A stretch of DNA of 51,424 bases from Candidatus Aminicenantota bacterium. GTDB taxonomy: Bacteria; Acidobacteriota; Aminicenantia; Aminicenantales; CALLJL01. A program made the position numbers and the translations under genes. The stretch is from NCBI GenBank assembly GCA_026416195.1, contig JAOAFQ010000052.1, forward strand, positions 1-51,424. Reading direction: 5' to 3'. The first letter of the stretch is position 1. Every line of letters begins with the position of its first letter. The notes under the pieces are model-generated. The model was not told the DNA's origin. It was given only the letters and a program-made list of their open reading frames with translations, and did no database searches. This document shows positions 50,479 to 51,424 of the stretch, piece after piece.

Positions 50479-51405
50479 TTAATCAGTAGCCTCTTCAGAA
50501 ATTTTTTCTTCAGACAGGAGCTTCTCTTCGGTTTTCGTCTTTTCAAGCTCATCGGCCATCAGAGAGATTAATTTTTTTACTCCTTTGCCTTTGAGGGCTG
50601 AAATCGCTACAAAGGGCAACTTTTCTCGACGAGCTAATTGTCTTAACGACTCTAAATTGGACTTATCTTCACCTAAAAGGTCAATTTTGTTAGCTACAAG
50701 AATTTGTCTTCTTTTTAAAAGCCCTGGATTATAGGCCTTTAGTTCTTCAAGAACAATAAAATAATCTTTAACCGGATCTCGGCCGCTATAAGGGGAAACA
50801 TCAACCAGATGCACTAGAAGTCTGGTTCTTTCGATATGCCTGAGAAATTGAATTCCTAATCCATGACCGAGATGGGCTCCTTCGATCAAACCGGGAATAT
50901 CAGCCACGACAAAACTCCGATTTTCATCAAGATCGACTACGCCTAAGTTTGGCGTCAGAGTAGTAAAGGGATAGTCAGCAATTTTTGGGCGGGCAGCTGA
51001 AATTTTTGAAATGAGGGTAGATTTACCCGTATTAGGAAAACCAATCAACCCCACATCAGCAATTAGTTTTAGCTCAAGAATAAGCTCTTTTACTTCTCCG
51101 GGCTGACCTGGTTCTGCCTGCCTTGGGGCTCTATTTGTCGGGGTCACAAAAGAAGCGTTACCTCGCCCTCCTCGACCTCCTCGGGCCACTAAAAATTTTT
51201 CGCCGGGTCGGACAAGGTCACAAATTATTTCCCCAGAGACAGCATCTTTAATTACTGTCCCCACTGGCACCTTTAGAATCAAATCTTCACCGGCCTTTCC
51301 TTGACAATTGCTCCCTCGACCATGACCACCATTCTTGGCCCGATTAATAGGATGAAAACGAAAATAAGCCAGTGATTTTATTCGATCATCCGCCATGATA
51401 TAGAC
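50479..51405 (-). CDS. obg: GTPase Obg/CgtA, N-terminus missing at the contig end
   Basis: 308 residues of a ribosome-assembly GTPase. The N-terminal Obg fold is incomplete: it begins at VYIMADDRIKSL, matching the ...DVILVAD... segment, so about 40 residues are lost. Glycine-rich GGRGGRGNASFVTPTNRAPRQAE, then G1 GFPNTGKSTLISKIS, G3 DIPGLIEGAHLGHGLG and G4 NKID follow. The five in-frame codons beyond (51406-51420, MYKRQ) are adapter, not protein. The C-terminal extension is charged. First gene of obg-nadD-rsfS. Confidence 0.96.
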   Translation of the reverse strand, partial: VYIMADDRIKSLAYFRFHPINRAKNGGHGRGSNCQGKAGEDLILKVPVGTVIKDAVSGEIICDLVRPGEKFLVARGGRGGRGNASFVTPTNRAPRQAEPGQPGEVKELILELKLIADVGLIGFPNTGKSTLISKISAARPKIADYPFTTLTPNLGVVDLDENRSFVVADIPGLIEGAHLGHGLGIQFLRHIERTRLLVHLVDVSPYSGRDPVKDYFIVLEELKAYNPGLLKRRQILVANKIDLLGEDKSNLESLRQLARREKLPFVAISALKGKGVKKLISLMADELEKTKTEEKLLSEEKISEEATD

Positions 51406-51424
51406 CTGTCTCTTATACACATCT
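51406..51424. other. Nextera transposon-end adapter (artefact)
   Basis: CTGTCTCTTATACACATCT is the exact 19-base Tn5 mosaic end used in Nextera libraries. It is not genomic sequence. Read backward it encodes the known contamination signature MYKRQ and supplies a false GTG start to obg. Confidence 0.98.

Noticed and set aside
51406-51420. GTG start of obg giving the N-terminus MYKRQ
   Set aside because: These codons come from the Nextera mosaic end and do not resemble an Obg N-terminus, which is simply cut off.
1-51424. CRISPR arrays, insertion sequences, prophage or integrative elements
   Set aside because: No regularly spaced repeats, transposase, integrase-plus-attachment structure or composition shift was seen; the only recombinase is a housekeeping Xer.

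Overview
The window reads as one end-trimmed metagenomic contig from a Gram-negative, AT-rich bacterium. The last 19 bases are a Nextera transposon-end adapter, so real sequence stops at 51405. Gram-negative biology is shown by LolA, a complete RND/adaptor/TolC efflux set, and MurA/MurB. A GWxTD-domain protein, many TPR proteins, a DUF4388-DnaJ-TPR protein and a mitochondrial-type citrate synthase would fit Candidatus Aminicenantes or a relative. That placement is my inference; no rRNA is present to fix it.

Layout. 1-3.4 kb: a GWxTD protein cut by the contig end, a B12-binding radical SAM protein behind tRNA-Leu(CAG), and a bacterial eRF1-like protein with GGW in place of GGQ. 3.4-9.9 kb: a minus-strand operon tetR-tolC-adaptor-RND pump with a consensus promoter and a palindromic operator candidate. 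9.9-17.8 kb: a hypothetical protein, a Xer recombinase with an MBL hydrolase, a methyltransferase, a JAB-like small protein with an AMMECR1 protein, a TPR protein, a sodium symporter with a DUF374 acyltransferase, and lolA. 17.9-21.5 kb: the translation operon rplM-rpsI-rpsB-tsf-pyrH-frr. 21.6-27.6 kb: rhomboid protease, TPR lipoprotein, DUF4097 protein, and amiC-gerMN-der. 27.6-32.9 kb: ssrA (tmRNA), a degenerate HD-GYP protein overlapping a large helical-repeat protein, tRNA-Asp, and lemA-htpX. 33.1-41.8 kb: citrate synthase, homoserine dehydrogenase, a Cys/Met-metabolism PLP enzyme, murA-HIT, UPF0173, NYN and DUF2520 proteins, and murB. 42-47.7 kb: a TPR protein, the DUF4388-DnaJ-TPR protein, a two-gene glutamine-type NAD synthetase, rsmI and hsp20. 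47.7-51.4 kb: comF-like, DksA-like and rlmH, then rsfS-nadD-obg.

Four themes recur. First, housekeeping promoters are easy to read (TTGACA/TATAAT, 17-18 bp). Several place the -10 box only 6-8 bp before the start codon with no Shine-Dalgarno, so leaderless mRNAs look common. Second, two genes (amiC and the comF-like gene) seem to need non-AUG/GUG/UUG starts (AUA or CUG; AUU or CUG). Third, NAD metabolism is represented by nadD and a nadE split from its amidase, with a striking 25-bp palindrome touching the start codon. Fourth, two overlapping genes share an N-terminal domain I cannot name.

I saw no CRISPR array, insertion sequence, prophage or toxin-antitoxin module. No stretch longer than 300 bases lacks a gene.
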